A stretch of DNA of 64,000 nucleotides from positions 8,555,501 to 8,619,500 of the forward strand of contig NZ_CP071139.1 in the NCBI RefSeq assembly GCF_017639205.1. Reading direction: 5' to 3'. The number at the start of each line of letters is the position of its first letter. Positions within the stretch are counted from its first letter, which is position 1. The stretch comes from Streptomyces nojiriensis. GTDB lineage: Bacteria > Actinomycetota > Actinomycetes > Streptomycetales > Streptomycetaceae. The notes beneath the pieces are model-generated. The model had not been told where the DNA came from, did not search any database, and saw only the letters and a list, made by a program, of their open reading frames with translations. A program made the translations under genes and the position numbers. Below, one piece after another: positions 10,105 through 17,783 of this stretch.

Positions 10105-11637
10105 ATGCTGCTGGCCGAGGTCGCGCGCGTGTCCCGGGAGGTCGCCGACACCTCCGCCCGGTCCCGCAAGAGCGCCCTGCTCGCCGAGCTCTTCGCCGCC
10201 GCGCCCCCCGAGGAGGCCGGCCTGGTCATCTCCTACCTCTCCGGGCGCCTGCCGCAGGGCCGCCCCGGCATCGGCTGGCGCACGCTCGGCCAGGAGATCG
10301 AACCGGCGGCGCAGCCCGTCCTGACCGTCCGCGACGTCGACACCGCGGTCGGCGAACTGGCCGCGGTGGCGGGCCACGGGTCCGTGGAGCGGCGCGGCCG
10401 GATCCTCGCCGAGCTGCTGGGCCGGGCCACCGCGGCCGAGCAGGTGTTCCTGCGCGCCCTGCTGTCCGGCGAGGTGCGCCAGGGCGCGCTCGACGCGGTG
10501 GCCCTGGAGGGCGTGGCCGAGGCCGCCCGGGTACCGGCCGCCGCACTGCGCCGGGCCGTGATGCTGGACGGCTCGCTGCCCCGGGTGGCGGCGGCCGTAC
10601 TGGCCGACGGCGCGCAGGCGCTGGGCACGGTCACGCTGCGCGTGGGGCAGCCCGTACAGCCGATGCTGGCGGGCACGGCGAAGTCGGTCGCCGAGGCACT
10701 GGCGGTGCTCGGGCCGTGCGCGGTGGAGGAGAAGCTGGACGGGATCCGGGTCCAGGTCCACCGCGAGGGGAGCGGCGTACGGGTGTACACGCGCTCCCTG
10801 GACGAGATCACGGGGCGGCTGCCGGAGGTGGCGGAGCTGGCCCGGTCGCTGCCGGGGGAGCGGTTCATCCTCGACGGGGAGGTCATCGGACGGGCGGCGG
10901 ACGGCCGCCCCGTCCCCTTCCAGGAGATCGCGAGCCGGGTCCGCTCCCGGGTCGACGTCGACGCCGCCCGGCGCACCCTCCCGGTCGCCCCCTACTTCTT
11001 CGACGTCCTGGCCGTGGGCGAGGACGTCCTCCTCGACCTGCCGGTGCGCGAGCGGTACGCGGCCCTCACCGCGCTCGTTCCGGAGGGCGCCCGGGTCCGC
11101 CGCCTCGCCGTCGAGGACCCGGCGGAGCAGGGCGCCGAGGCCGAGGAGTTCTGGGCCGAGACGTTGCGCCGCGGCCACGAGGGGGTCGTCGTCAAGGCGC
11201 TCGACTCGTCCTACGCGGCCGGCCGGCGCGGCAGGCACTGGCTCAAGGTGAAACCGGTGCACACCCTCGACCTGGTGGTCCTCGCCGCGGAATGGGGCCA
11301 CGGGCGGCGCACCGGCCTGCTGTCGAACCTGCACCTGGGGGCGGGCACCGGCGACGGGACGTACGCCATGCTAGGCAAGACCTTCAAGGGGCTCACCGAC
11401 GAGATGCTGCGCTGGCAGACGCAGCGGCTGCGCGAGCTGGCGGTCGAGGACGACGGCTTCACCGTCCGGGTCCGCCCGGAACTGGTCGTCGAGATCGCCT
11501 ACGACGGCCTGCAGCGCTCCTCCCGCTACCCGGCCGGGGTGGCCCTGCGCTTCGCCCGCGTCCTGCGCCACCGCCCGGACAAGCCGGCGGCCGAGGCGGA
11601 CACGGTGGCCACGGTCCTGGCCGCGCACACGGCCTAG
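10105..11637 (+). CDS. ligB: ATP-dependent DNA ligase
   Basis: A 510-residue ligase close in length to mycobacterial LigB. It has an N-terminal DNA-binding domain, then the nucleotidyltransferase core: motif I EEKLDGIRVQ with adenylated Lys210, motif III DGEVIGR, motif IV EGVVVKAL and motif V WLKVKP, and a C-terminal OB fold. It seals nicks using ATP and acts beside the essential NAD-dependent LigA in repair. The ATG at 10105 has GGGAGG eight bases upstream. It is divergent from the hydrolase-ATPase gene across about 150 bases and convergent with the CorA-like gene, separated by only 15 bases. The symbol rests on similarity recalled from mycobacteria. Confidence 0.92.
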   Translation: MLLAEVARVSREVADTSARSRKSALLAELFAAAPPEEAGLVISYLSGRLPQGRPGIGWRTLGQEIEPAAQPVLTVRDVDTAVGELAAVAGHGSVERRGRILAELLGRATAAEQVFLRALLSGEVRQGALDAVALEGVAEAARVPAAALRRAVMLDGSLPRVAAAVLADGAQALGTVTLRVGQPVQPMLAGTAKSVAEALAVLGPCAVEEKLDGIRVQVHREGSGVRVYTRSLDEITGRLPEVAELARSLPGERFILDGEVIGRAADGRPVPFQEIASRVRSRVDVDAARRTLPVAPYFFDVLAVGEDVLLDLPVRERYAALTALVPEGARVRRLAVEDPAEQGAEAEEFWAETLRRGHEGVVVKALDSSYAAGRRGRHWLKVKPVHTLDLVVLAAEWGHGRRTGLLSNLHLGAGTGDGTYAMLGKTFKGLTDEMLRWQTQRLRELAVEDDGFTVRVRPELVVEIAYDGLQRSSRYPAGVALRFARVLRHRPDKPAAEADTVATVLAAHTA

Positions 11638-11652
11638 GCAGGATCGGCCGCC

Positions 11653-12645
11653 CTACGCGTCGTCGGGGTCGCTGTCGTCCTCGCGCAGCATGCGCCACAG
11701 GCGGGTGCGGTGGAGGACGTAGAGGGCCACGAGCAGGAAGACCACCTGCAGGCCCACGGCGAGCAGCCAGAAGACGGCCCGGCTCTCCAGCTCGTCCGTC
11801 AGGTAGGCGAAGTTCATGCCGAAGAACCCCGTCAGGAAGGTCAGCGGCAGGAAGATCGTCGACACCACCGCCAGGCGGTTGATCACGCCGTTCTGGTCGC
11901 CGGACACCAGGGAGGAGTAGCTGCCGAAGGCCCGCCGGGAGGTCTCCTGGAGGGACTCGATGTCGGTGAGCACCAGGTTCGAGGTGCGCCGGTACTCGCG
12001 GACGAGCTGCTGGCGGTCCCCGTGGAAGCCGCGGTTCATCACCCTGCGCGTGACGCTCTCCTCCGCCACCCGGTGGTAGGGCAGGAGGGTGTGGTGCAGC
12101 AGGGCCGCCGTGCGCCGCAGCCGCGACAGGCGGTAGAGCTGCTCGGGCTCGCGCCGGCGGAACATGGCGTCCTCCAGGTCCTCCACCTCCAGCAGGGCCC
12201 GGACGGCGGCCCGGCGATAGGTCTCCATGGCCTCGTCCAGCAGCAGGAACAGCATGGCGACGGCGTCCGGCGGGCTCTCGAGCGGGAACCGGGCGGTGAC
12301 GTTCCCGATCAGGGGGGCCGATCCCCGGTGCACGGTGACGAGGTACCGCTCGGTCACCACGGCGTGGACATGGATGACGCGGTCCGCGTCGACCGCGGGC
12401 ACGACGAACGCGCCGATCTCCCCGAAGATCTCCACCCGGGCGGATTCCCCCTTCCGCCCGAGCCACCCCATCTGCTCGGCCTCCAGGCCGAGCAGATGGG
12501 CGAGCGGTGGTCCGTCGGATGCGCCGTCCTCGGGCAGTTCCACGTCCACGAACAGGAAGGGAGACGTGGCGAGACGCTCGCGTGCCTCCGACACAGAGCC
12601 CCGGGTCAGGGTGCCCTCCGGCATGGACAGCATCGATACGATCAT
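11653..12645 (-). CDS. CorA-like divalent metal ion transporter
   Basis: A 330-residue member of the CorA family, which forms pentameric channels for Mg2+ or related cations. The long N-terminal half is the cytoplasmic funnel domain; two membrane helices at about 255-275 and 289-310 flank the GMN selectivity motif at 276-278, and a short acidic tail ends the protein. The ATG at 12645 is selected because GAGGGA precedes it; an open frame extends further but lacks family similarity. The gene is divergent from the XRE-cupin regulator at 12836, though the operator sites there lie much closer to that gene. Confidence 0.9.
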   Translation of the reverse strand: MIVSMLSMPEGTLTRGSVSEARERLATSPFLFVDVELPEDGASDGPPLAHLLGLEAEQMGWLGRKGESARVEIFGEIGAFVVPAVDADRVIHVHAVVTERYLVTVHRGSAPLIGNVTARFPLESPPDAVAMLFLLLDEAMETYRRAAVRALLEVEDLEDAMFRRREPEQLYRLSRLRRTAALLHHTLLPYHRVAEESVTRRVMNRGFHGDRQQLVREYRRTSNLVLTDIESLQETSRRAFGSYSSLVSGDQNGVINRLAVVSTIFLPLTFLTGFFGMNFAYLTDELESRAVFWLLAVGLQVVFLLVALYVLHRTRLWRMLREDDSDPDDA

Positions 12646-12779
12646 CGTCCCTCGCCGTAGGTCATCCGGTGCCGTGGCTCCCAGCCTGTACGGAGGGGGG
12701 TCCCGCGCAACCGCGGTGACGCATTCGCCCGGCGACGGGCCCTCGAACAGGTGAGGCCGGGGCGCCCGCCGAAGATGAT

Positions 12780-12815
12780 TTGCCTCAGAGGCAATGCGGT
12801 TTGCCAGGCAGGCAA
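12780..12815. promoter_or_regulatory. Twin TTGCC-N5-GGCAA operators
   Basis: Two copies of the same interrupted palindrome lie side by side: TTGCCTCAGAGGCAA at 12780-12794, perfectly symmetrical, and TTGCCAGGCAGGCAA at 12801-12815. Their centres are 21 bp apart, two helical turns, which allows cooperative binding on one DNA face. They end 20 bases before the ATG of the XRE-cupin gene. Autoregulation by that protein is the simplest reading. Confidence 0.75.
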
Positions 12816-12835
12816 GAGTCTGGCTCAATCGGGGT

Positions 12836-13507
12836 ATGACACCCGGATCCGACACCGGCCCCGAAGGCGCGGCCGGCCCCGACGAACCGGCGGACGAACT
12901 GCCCGCCGTGGCCCCCCAGCTACGCGACCTGCGCCGCCGCGCCGGACTCACCCTGGAGGCCGCCGCCGCACGGGCCCGGCTCTCGCCCGCCCACCTGTCC
13001 CGCCTGGAGACCGGCCGGCGCCAGCCCTCGCTGCCGCTCCTGCTCGGACTCGCCCGCACCTACGGCACGACCGTCTCCGAGCTGCTCGGCGAGATGCCCG
13101 CCGTGGCCGATCCCATCGTACGGGCCGGCGGTCCGGGCGCCCGCGAGGCCGACGGCTGGACGTACTGGCAGGCCGGCGGCTCCGGGCGGGGGATGCAGGC
13201 GCTGCGCGTGCACGTGCCGCACGGCCGCAGCCAGGGCGAGCTGGTCCGCGTACATCCCGGCGAGGAGTGGCTGTACGTCCTGGAAGGGCGGCTGCGGCTG
13301 CACCTGGGCGAGGCCGAGCACCTGCTGGAGCCGGGGGACAGCGCGCACTTCGACTCGCTCACCCCGCACCGGATCGGCGCGGCCTCCGCGGGCGGGGCCG
13401 ACCTGCTCTTCGTCCACACGCTGCTGCAGAGCAGCCTGGCCGGGCTCTGCCTCGGCGGCGCCACCACGACCACGCCCGGCACGCCCACGACCACGCACCA
13501 CCGATAG
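12836..13507 (+). CDS. XRE-family regulator with C-terminal cupin domain
   Basis: A 223-residue regulator. The XRE-type helix-turn-helix spans about residues 27-82 (LRDLRRRAGLTLEAAAARA, then LSPAHLSRLETGRRQPS), and a cupin barrel fills about 115-205 with the HPGEEWLYVLEG and EPGDSAHF motifs. Proteins of this build bind a small ligand in the cupin pocket and switch DNA binding. The ATG at 12836 is the first in-frame start after the twin operators; there is no clear ribosome binding site. A 53-residue membrane protein starts 16 bases after the stop and is probably co-transcribed. The ending is a Thr-rich repeat. Confidence 0.9.
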   Translation: MTPGSDTGPEGAAGPDEPADELPAVAPQLRDLRRRAGLTLEAAAARARLSPAHLSRLETGRRQPSLPLLLGLARTYGTTVSELLGEMPAVADPIVRAGGPGAREADGWTYWQAGGSGRGMQALRVHVPHGRSQGELVRVHPGEEWLYVLEGRLRLHLGEAEHLLEPGDSAHFDSLTPHRIGAASAGGADLLFVHTLLQSSLAGLCLGGATTTTPGTPTTTHHR

Positions 13508-13523
13508 CGGAGGAGCCTTACCC

Positions 13524-13685
13524 ATGTCCCGAGCCGAGAAGCCCGCGCCCGCGTCCATACGGGCCCGCTTCGAGTCCAAGTTCCCGCGCGGCCTGATCAT
13601 CCGGCTGATCGCCTACCTGTTCGTCGGCCACCTCTTCGCCTTCTTCGTCTACCTCCTCTTCGTCCTGGGCGGCCAGAACCAGTAG
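13524..13685 (+). CDS. Small single-span membrane protein after the XRE-cupin regulator
   Basis: A 53-residue gene with a good GGAGGA ribosome binding site (13509-13514) ten bases before its ATG. Residues 1-24 are basic and hydrophilic; residues 25-48 form one strongly hydrophobic helix rich in Phe, Leu and Tyr; the protein ends GGQNQ. It follows the regulator by 16 bases on the same strand, so it is probably in the same operon and subject to the twin operators. From memory it resembles the tiny Streptomyces membrane proteins grouped as DUF6126, which often accompany XRE-cupin genes; I could not check this. Function unknown. Confidence 0.75.
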   Translation: MSRAEKPAPASIRARFESKFPRGLIIRLIAYLFVGHLFAFFVYLLFVLGGQNQ

Positions 13686-13755
13686 CCGCGGGAGGCGGAC
13701 GAGTTCAGGCCGCGCGACTCTGGCAACGTAAAGGACCTGTGGCTACCCTCCGCGC

Positions 13756-14838
13756 ATGATTTCCACGGTTGTCTGGGGTACCGGCAACGTGGGCCGACTG
13801 GCGATCCGTGCCGTCGAGGCCCATCCCGCGCTCCAACTCTGCGCAGTCATCGTCCACAATCCAGCCAAGGTCGGCCGCGACGCGGGAGAACTCGGCGGCC
13901 TCGACCGCCTGTTGGGGGTCGAGGCCACCGACGACGTCGAAGCCGTCCTCGCCGCCCGCCCCCGGGCCGTGGTGTACGCCGCGTCCGGGGACATCCGGCC
14001 CGACGAGGCACTCGCCGACATCACCCGCGCCGTCCGCTCGGGCGCGGTCGTCGTCAGCCCGGCCCTGTACCCGCTCTACGACCACCTGAGCGCCCCGCCC
14101 GGGTTCCGCGACCCGGTGCTCGCCGCCGTCGCGGAGGGCGGCGGCTCGCTCTTCGCCTCCGGGGTCGACCCCGGGTGGGGCAACGACGTCCTCCCGCTCC
14201 TGCTCAGCGGACTCGGCACCACCGTCGACGCCATCCGCTGCCAGGAGATCTTCGACTACTCCACCTACGACCAGCCGGACTCCGTCCGTCACCTCGTGGG
14301 CATGGGGCAGCCGATGGACCAGGAGCCGATGATGCTCATGCCCTCCGTCCCCACCATGGTGTGGGGCGGGCAGATACGGATGATGGCCCGGGCGCTCGGG
14401 GTCGAACTCGACGAGATCCGCGAGACCTCGGAGCGCCGCGCGCTCGACACCACGGTGACCACCCGGACCATGGGCGAGTTCGAGGCCGGCACCCAGGGCG
14501 CGATCCGGTTCGAGGTACAGGGCATCGTCGAAGGCGAGCCCCGCATCGTCATCGAGCACGTCACCCGCATCCACGCCTCGTGCGCACCGGACTGGCCCAT
14601 GCCGCCCGACGGCGGCGACGGCGCCCACCGGGTCGTCATCGAGGGCCACCCGCGCATCGAGGTCACCATCGAGGCCACGGACGAGGGCGAGAACCGCTCG
14701 GCGGGCGGCAACGCCACCGCCGTCGGCCGCCTCGTCGGCGCCATCGACTGGCTCACCGGGGCGGAACCCGGACTCTACGACGCCCTCGACATCCCGCTGC
14801 GCCCCGCCGTCGGCAGACTCGGAAGGAAACAGTCATGA
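13756..14838 (+). CDS. NAD(P)H-dependent dehydrogenase, dihydrodipicolinate-reductase-like fold
   Basis: A 360-residue oxidoreductase that starts at once with a Rossmann fold: GTGNVG at residues 8-13. The overall layout, with a long second alpha/beta domain and the SGVDPGWGND segment, matches the family annotated as NAD(P)H-dependent amine dehydrogenases and 2,4-diaminopentanoate dehydrogenase-like proteins. Its stop overlaps the ATG of the next gene by four bases (ATGA), so it is translationally coupled to a carboxymuconolactone-decarboxylase-like protein. The substrate is not predictable; similar gene pairs are common in actinomycetes but poorly studied. Confidence 0.82.
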   Translation: MISTVVWGTGNVGRLAIRAVEAHPALQLCAVIVHNPAKVGRDAGELGGLDRLLGVEATDDVEAVLAARPRAVVYAASGDIRPDEALADITRAVRSGAVVVSPALYPLYDHLSAPPGFRDPVLAAVAEGGGSLFASGVDPGWGNDVLPLLLSGLGTTVDAIRCQEIFDYSTYDQPDSVRHLVGMGQPMDQEPMMLMPSVPTMVWGGQIRMMARALGVELDEIRETSERRALDTTVTTRTMGEFEAGTQGAIRFEVQGIVEGEPRIVIEHVTRIHASCAPDWPMPPDGGDGAHRVVIEGHPRIEVTIEATDEGENRSAGGNATAVGRLVGAIDWLTGAEPGLYDALDIPLRPAVGRLGRKQS

Positions 14839-15314
14839 GGATCGACATCCCTGAAGGCCAGCACCCGATCGAGTACGTGTGGGGCGACATGGTCCCCGGC
14901 ATCGGCATGGCCGCGGCGAACTTCTCCCTGTCGGTGTACGCCCACACCACCCTGGGCCTGCGCGAGTTCGAGGCGGCCCGGCTGCGCGTCGCGCAGATCA
15001 ACGGGTGCGTCTTCTGCCTGGACTGGCGCACCGAGCGGGACGGGGAGAAGGTCGAGGAGGAGTTCTCCGAGGCGGTCACCGAGTGGCGCACGACCGACGC
15101 GTTCGACGAGCGCACGCGGCTGGCGGCGGAGTACGCCGAGCGGTACACCCTCGACCACCACGGGCTCGACGAGGAGTTCTGGGACCGGATGACCGCGCAC
15201 TACAGCCAGCTGGAGATCGTGGAGCTGACGATGAGCATCGGGTCCTGGCTGGCCTTCGGCCGGCTCAACCACGTGCTGGGCCTGGACAGCGTCTGCGTGC
15301 TGCCCGGGCACTGA
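14835..15314 (+). CDS. Carboxymuconolactone decarboxylase / AhpD-like protein
   Basis: A 159-residue all-helical protein with the AhpD-type redox motif CVFC (Cys58, Cys61) followed by an acidic helix, and a C-terminal conserved helix LTMSIGSWLAFGRLNHVLG. Family members either decarboxylate ring-cleavage products or use the CxxC pair as a peroxidase or thiol relay. The two cysteines make the thiol role the more likely one here. An AGGAAAC ribosome binding site is inside the end of the preceding gene, and the four-base overlap shows joint translation with the dehydrogenase at 13756. Confidence 0.85.
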   Translation: MRIDIPEGQHPIEYVWGDMVPGIGMAAANFSLSVYAHTTLGLREFEAARLRVAQINGCVFCLDWRTERDGEKVEEEFSEAVTEWRTTDAFDERTRLAAEYAERYTLDHHGLDEEFWDRMTAHYSQLEIVELTMSIGSWLAFGRLNHVLGLDSVCVLPGH

Positions 15315-15367
15315 GCGGCGGTGCATGCGGCGGTGCGTGCGGTGGTACGCGCGGCACTCAGGCAAAA

Positions 15368-15396
15368 GGGGCCGTTCGGGAGATCCGAACGGCCCC
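15368..15396 (-). terminator. Intrinsic terminator of choA, usable on both strands
   Basis: GGGGCCGTTCGG and CCGAACGGCCCC form a perfect 12-bp stem around a five-base loop. Reading the minus strand the hairpin is followed by TTTT, giving a canonical intrinsic terminator for choA. It also lies 53 bases after the plus-strand decarboxylase-like gene. Confidence 0.85.
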
Positions 15397-15420
15397 GGCC
15401 GCTGGGGGGAGGTCGCGGCG

Positions 15421-17061
15421 CTACGGAAGGTCGGTGGCGATGATCTTCTCTATGTTGCGTTCGGCGAGCGCCGTGATGGTGACGAAGGGATTCACGCTCG
15501 TGTTGCCGGGGATGAGCGCGCCGTCGATCACGTACAGGCCGGTGTAGCCGTGCAGGCGCCCGTAGTTGTCGGTGGCCTTGTTCAGGACCGCACCGCCGAG
15601 CGGGTGGTAGGTGAGGGTGTCGTTCCAGATCTTGTTGGCACCGAACAGGTCGGTCCGGTAGATCGTGCCCTCCTTCGAGTTGATCTTGTCGAAGATCGTC
15701 TTGGCCATGGAGATGGACGGCTGCTTCCAGGCGGTCTGCCAGCTCAGCTCGGCCGCTCCGGTCGCCGCGTTCCAGGTGAACTCGGCGCGGTTCGGGTTCT
15801 TGGTGATCGACAGGTAGAACGAGGCGTACGTCTCGATCCCGGTGGGGAGCGGTGCGACCTCGGCGAACGCGCCGCCCGCGTCCCAGTTGTCGATGCCGGA
15901 ACAGGGGATGGTCGACTGGAGCTTGCCGGTCGGGTCCCACAGGTGGTTGGCGCGGCCGCACATGACGTTGCCGTTCTCGCCCCAGCCCTTGCCCACCTCG
16001 CCGTTGAGGTTCGGCAGTGCTCCCGTGGCCTTCAGTTTGACCAGGAGCTTGCTGGTGCCGACGCTGCCGGCCGCGAAGAAGACCCGGTCCGCGGTCACCG
16101 TCTTGGTGGCCACGGTGTCACCGGTGGTGTTGATCTGGTCGATGGCGACCGTGTAGCCGCCGCCCGCGGCCGGTGAGACCGAGGTGACCTTGTGCAGAGC
16201 GGAGATGGCGACCCGGCCGGTCGCCTTCGCCTGCGCGAGGTAGGTCTGGACGAGCGACTTCTTGCCGGCGTTGTTGCCGTAGAGGATCTCGCCGGCCAGG
16301 GCGGACTTGGTGACGGTGCCGGCGGCCTCCGCCTTCATGTAGTCCCAGTCGTACACGTCGGGCACGAAGGTCCAGGCGAAGCCGGAGCGCTGGGCGTGCT
16401 TGCGGCCGACGCGGGAGAACTGGTAGCAGTCGGCGGTGTCGAACCAGGCCGGGTCGATCATGCCGACCCCGAGTCCGGCATTGGCCCTCGGGTAGTAGGT
16501 GGCGTACATCTCGTCGGCGTCCACCGAGGGGAGGACGGCGGCGAAGTTTGCACGCTTGGGCGTGACCGCCATGCCGCCGTTGACCAGCGAACCGCCGCCG
16601 ACCCCGCGGCCCTGGTAGACCGTGATGCCGGCGAAGTCCTCGGCGTCCAGGATGCCCGTGTACTTGGGGACGTCCTTGTCGATCGGGAAGCCGAGGAAGT
16701 TGCTGAGCGGCGCCTTGGTCCGGGTGCGCAGCCAGAAGGACCGGTAGTCCGGGCTGGTCACCTTGGGGAAGATCTTGCCGTCCGAGCCCGGCGTGTCCCA
16801 GGACATGCCCATCTCGATCATCTGCACGTCCACGCCGGCCTGCGCCAGCCGCAGGGCCGCCACCGATCCGCCGTAGCCCGTGCCGATGACCAGGACCGGT
16901 ACGCGGGCGCCGTCGGAGATCGGGCCGGGCGGGGCGGCCGCCTGCGCCGGGGTGACGCGGCCCGCCAGGGCCACGGCCCCGATGATGGAACCTGTTCTAC
17001 CGAGAAATCCGCGACGGGAAATCCCGTTGGAACTCCTTCTGGGCAGAGGTTTATCCTTCAT
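15421..17061 (-). CDS. choA: Secreted cholesterol oxidase (GMC oxidoreductase)
   Basis: A 546-residue FAD enzyme that oxidises 3-beta-hydroxysterols and isomerises the product to the 4-en-3-one outside the cell. The twin-arginine signal SRRGFLG is at residues 15-21 and cleavage is likely near residue 42. The FAD loop GTGYGG is at 60-65. Glu401 (AEVAPL), His486 (TYHPLGG) and Asn524 (SVNPF) match the catalytic Glu361, His447 and Asn485 of the well-studied Streptomyces enzyme by motif. The precursor length equals that of ChoA from Streptomyces sp. SA-COO. The ATG follows GAGGAA. No choP P450 gene is adjacent, unlike the classical choPA operon. Confidence 0.95.
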   Translation of the reverse strand: MKDKPLPRRSSNGISRRGFLGRTGSIIGAVALAGRVTPAQAAAPPGPISDGARVPVLVIGTGYGGSVAALRLAQAGVDVQMIEMGMSWDTPGSDGKIFPKVTSPDYRSFWLRTRTKAPLSNFLGFPIDKDVPKYTGILDAEDFAGITVYQGRGVGGGSLVNGGMAVTPKRANFAAVLPSVDADEMYATYYPRANAGLGVGMIDPAWFDTADCYQFSRVGRKHAQRSGFAWTFVPDVYDWDYMKAEAAGTVTKSALAGEILYGNNAGKKSLVQTYLAQAKATGRVAISALHKVTSVSPAAGGGYTVAIDQINTTGDTVATKTVTADRVFFAAGSVGTSKLLVKLKATGALPNLNGEVGKGWGENGNVMCGRANHLWDPTGKLQSTIPCSGIDNWDAGGAFAEVAPLPTGIETYASFYLSITKNPNRAEFTWNAATGAAELSWQTAWKQPSISMAKTIFDKINSKEGTIYRTDLFGANKIWNDTLTYHPLGGAVLNKATDNYGRLHGYTGLYVIDGALIPGNTSVNPFVTITALAERNIEKIIATDLP

Positions 17062-17134
17062 GTGACGTTCCTCACTCGATGACAGAATGGGAACGAGTTC
17101 TACTGCTGCCCGCGTGTGAAGTCACTACATACGT

Positions 17135-17779
17135 CTAGGTAACTTTCGGTCGATCGCGTGACAGGGGAGCGGCGTGCGGCCGCCGGACCCAGCCCCAGAC
17201 CAGCAGTGACGCGACCGCCGCGAAGGCGCACCAGGTGGAGGCGAATTCCAGCCGCCACAACGCTGAGCAGGCCAGTGCCCCCGCCGCCGGCACCATGCCG
17301 AGGGTCCCGAGCCGCCGGTCGCCCCCGAGCAGCAGCGCGCCCAGCGTGGCGAACAGGTAGCCCGCCAGCACCAGCGGCATCCACGGAACATTCACGCCGT
17401 AGCCGATGGTGCGGCCCCTGATCTCGGCGGTCACCGGCCGCGTCGCGAGGCAGTACGAGAGCACCGCGGCGGTGGCCGGACCCGCGGCCAGGGGGGCCCA
17501 CAGCCGGCGCCGGACGCCGGGCGCGGCCGCCGGCAGGACCCCGGCCGGCACCCAGAGCACCAGCAGCGGCATCGCGATCACCGCCCAGGCAGTGGCGGCC
17601 GGGGAGCAGCCGCCGCCCGTGCCCCACACCGCGGCCTCCACCAACTGGTGCGCGCCCAGCAGCAGCGGCAGCGCGGCGACGGGCAGGTCGCGGGCCCGCC
17701 GCACCCCCGCCAGGCACACGATCCCGGCGGCGGAGACCGCCGTGCCCGCCACCAGATCGGCCGTCGCGCTCCAGCACAC
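17135..17779 (-). CDS. Polytopic membrane protein (DUF6629-like)
   Basis: A 214-residue protein with about six or seven hydrophobic helices and Arg-rich short loops. It begins CWSATADLVAGT after the GTG at 17779; this opening is the hallmark I recall for the DUF6629 membrane family, and it favours this start over a GTG at 17800 that would run into the preceding gene. It follows the MFS transporter gene on the same strand with four bases between stop and start, so the two are co-transcribed. Function unknown. choA lies 73 bases further downstream with its own likely promoter. Confidence 0.72.
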   Translation of the reverse strand: MCWSATADLVAGTAVSAAGIVCLAGVRRARDLPVAALPLLLGAHQLVEAAVWGTGGGCSPAATAWAVIAMPLLVLWVPAGVLPAAAPGVRRRLWAPLAAGPATAAVLSYCLATRPVTAEIRGRTIGYGVNVPWMPLVLAGYLFATLGALLLGGDRRLGTLGMVPAAGALACSALWRLEFASTWCAFAAVASLLVWGWVRRPHAAPLSRDRPKVT

Positions 17780-17783
17780 GGGA

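Noticed and set aside
15421..17061. Search for a choP-type P450 forming a choPA operon
   Set aside because: The gene upstream on the same strand encodes a membrane protein; the only P450 in the window is 7.5 kb away, on the other strand and of a different type.
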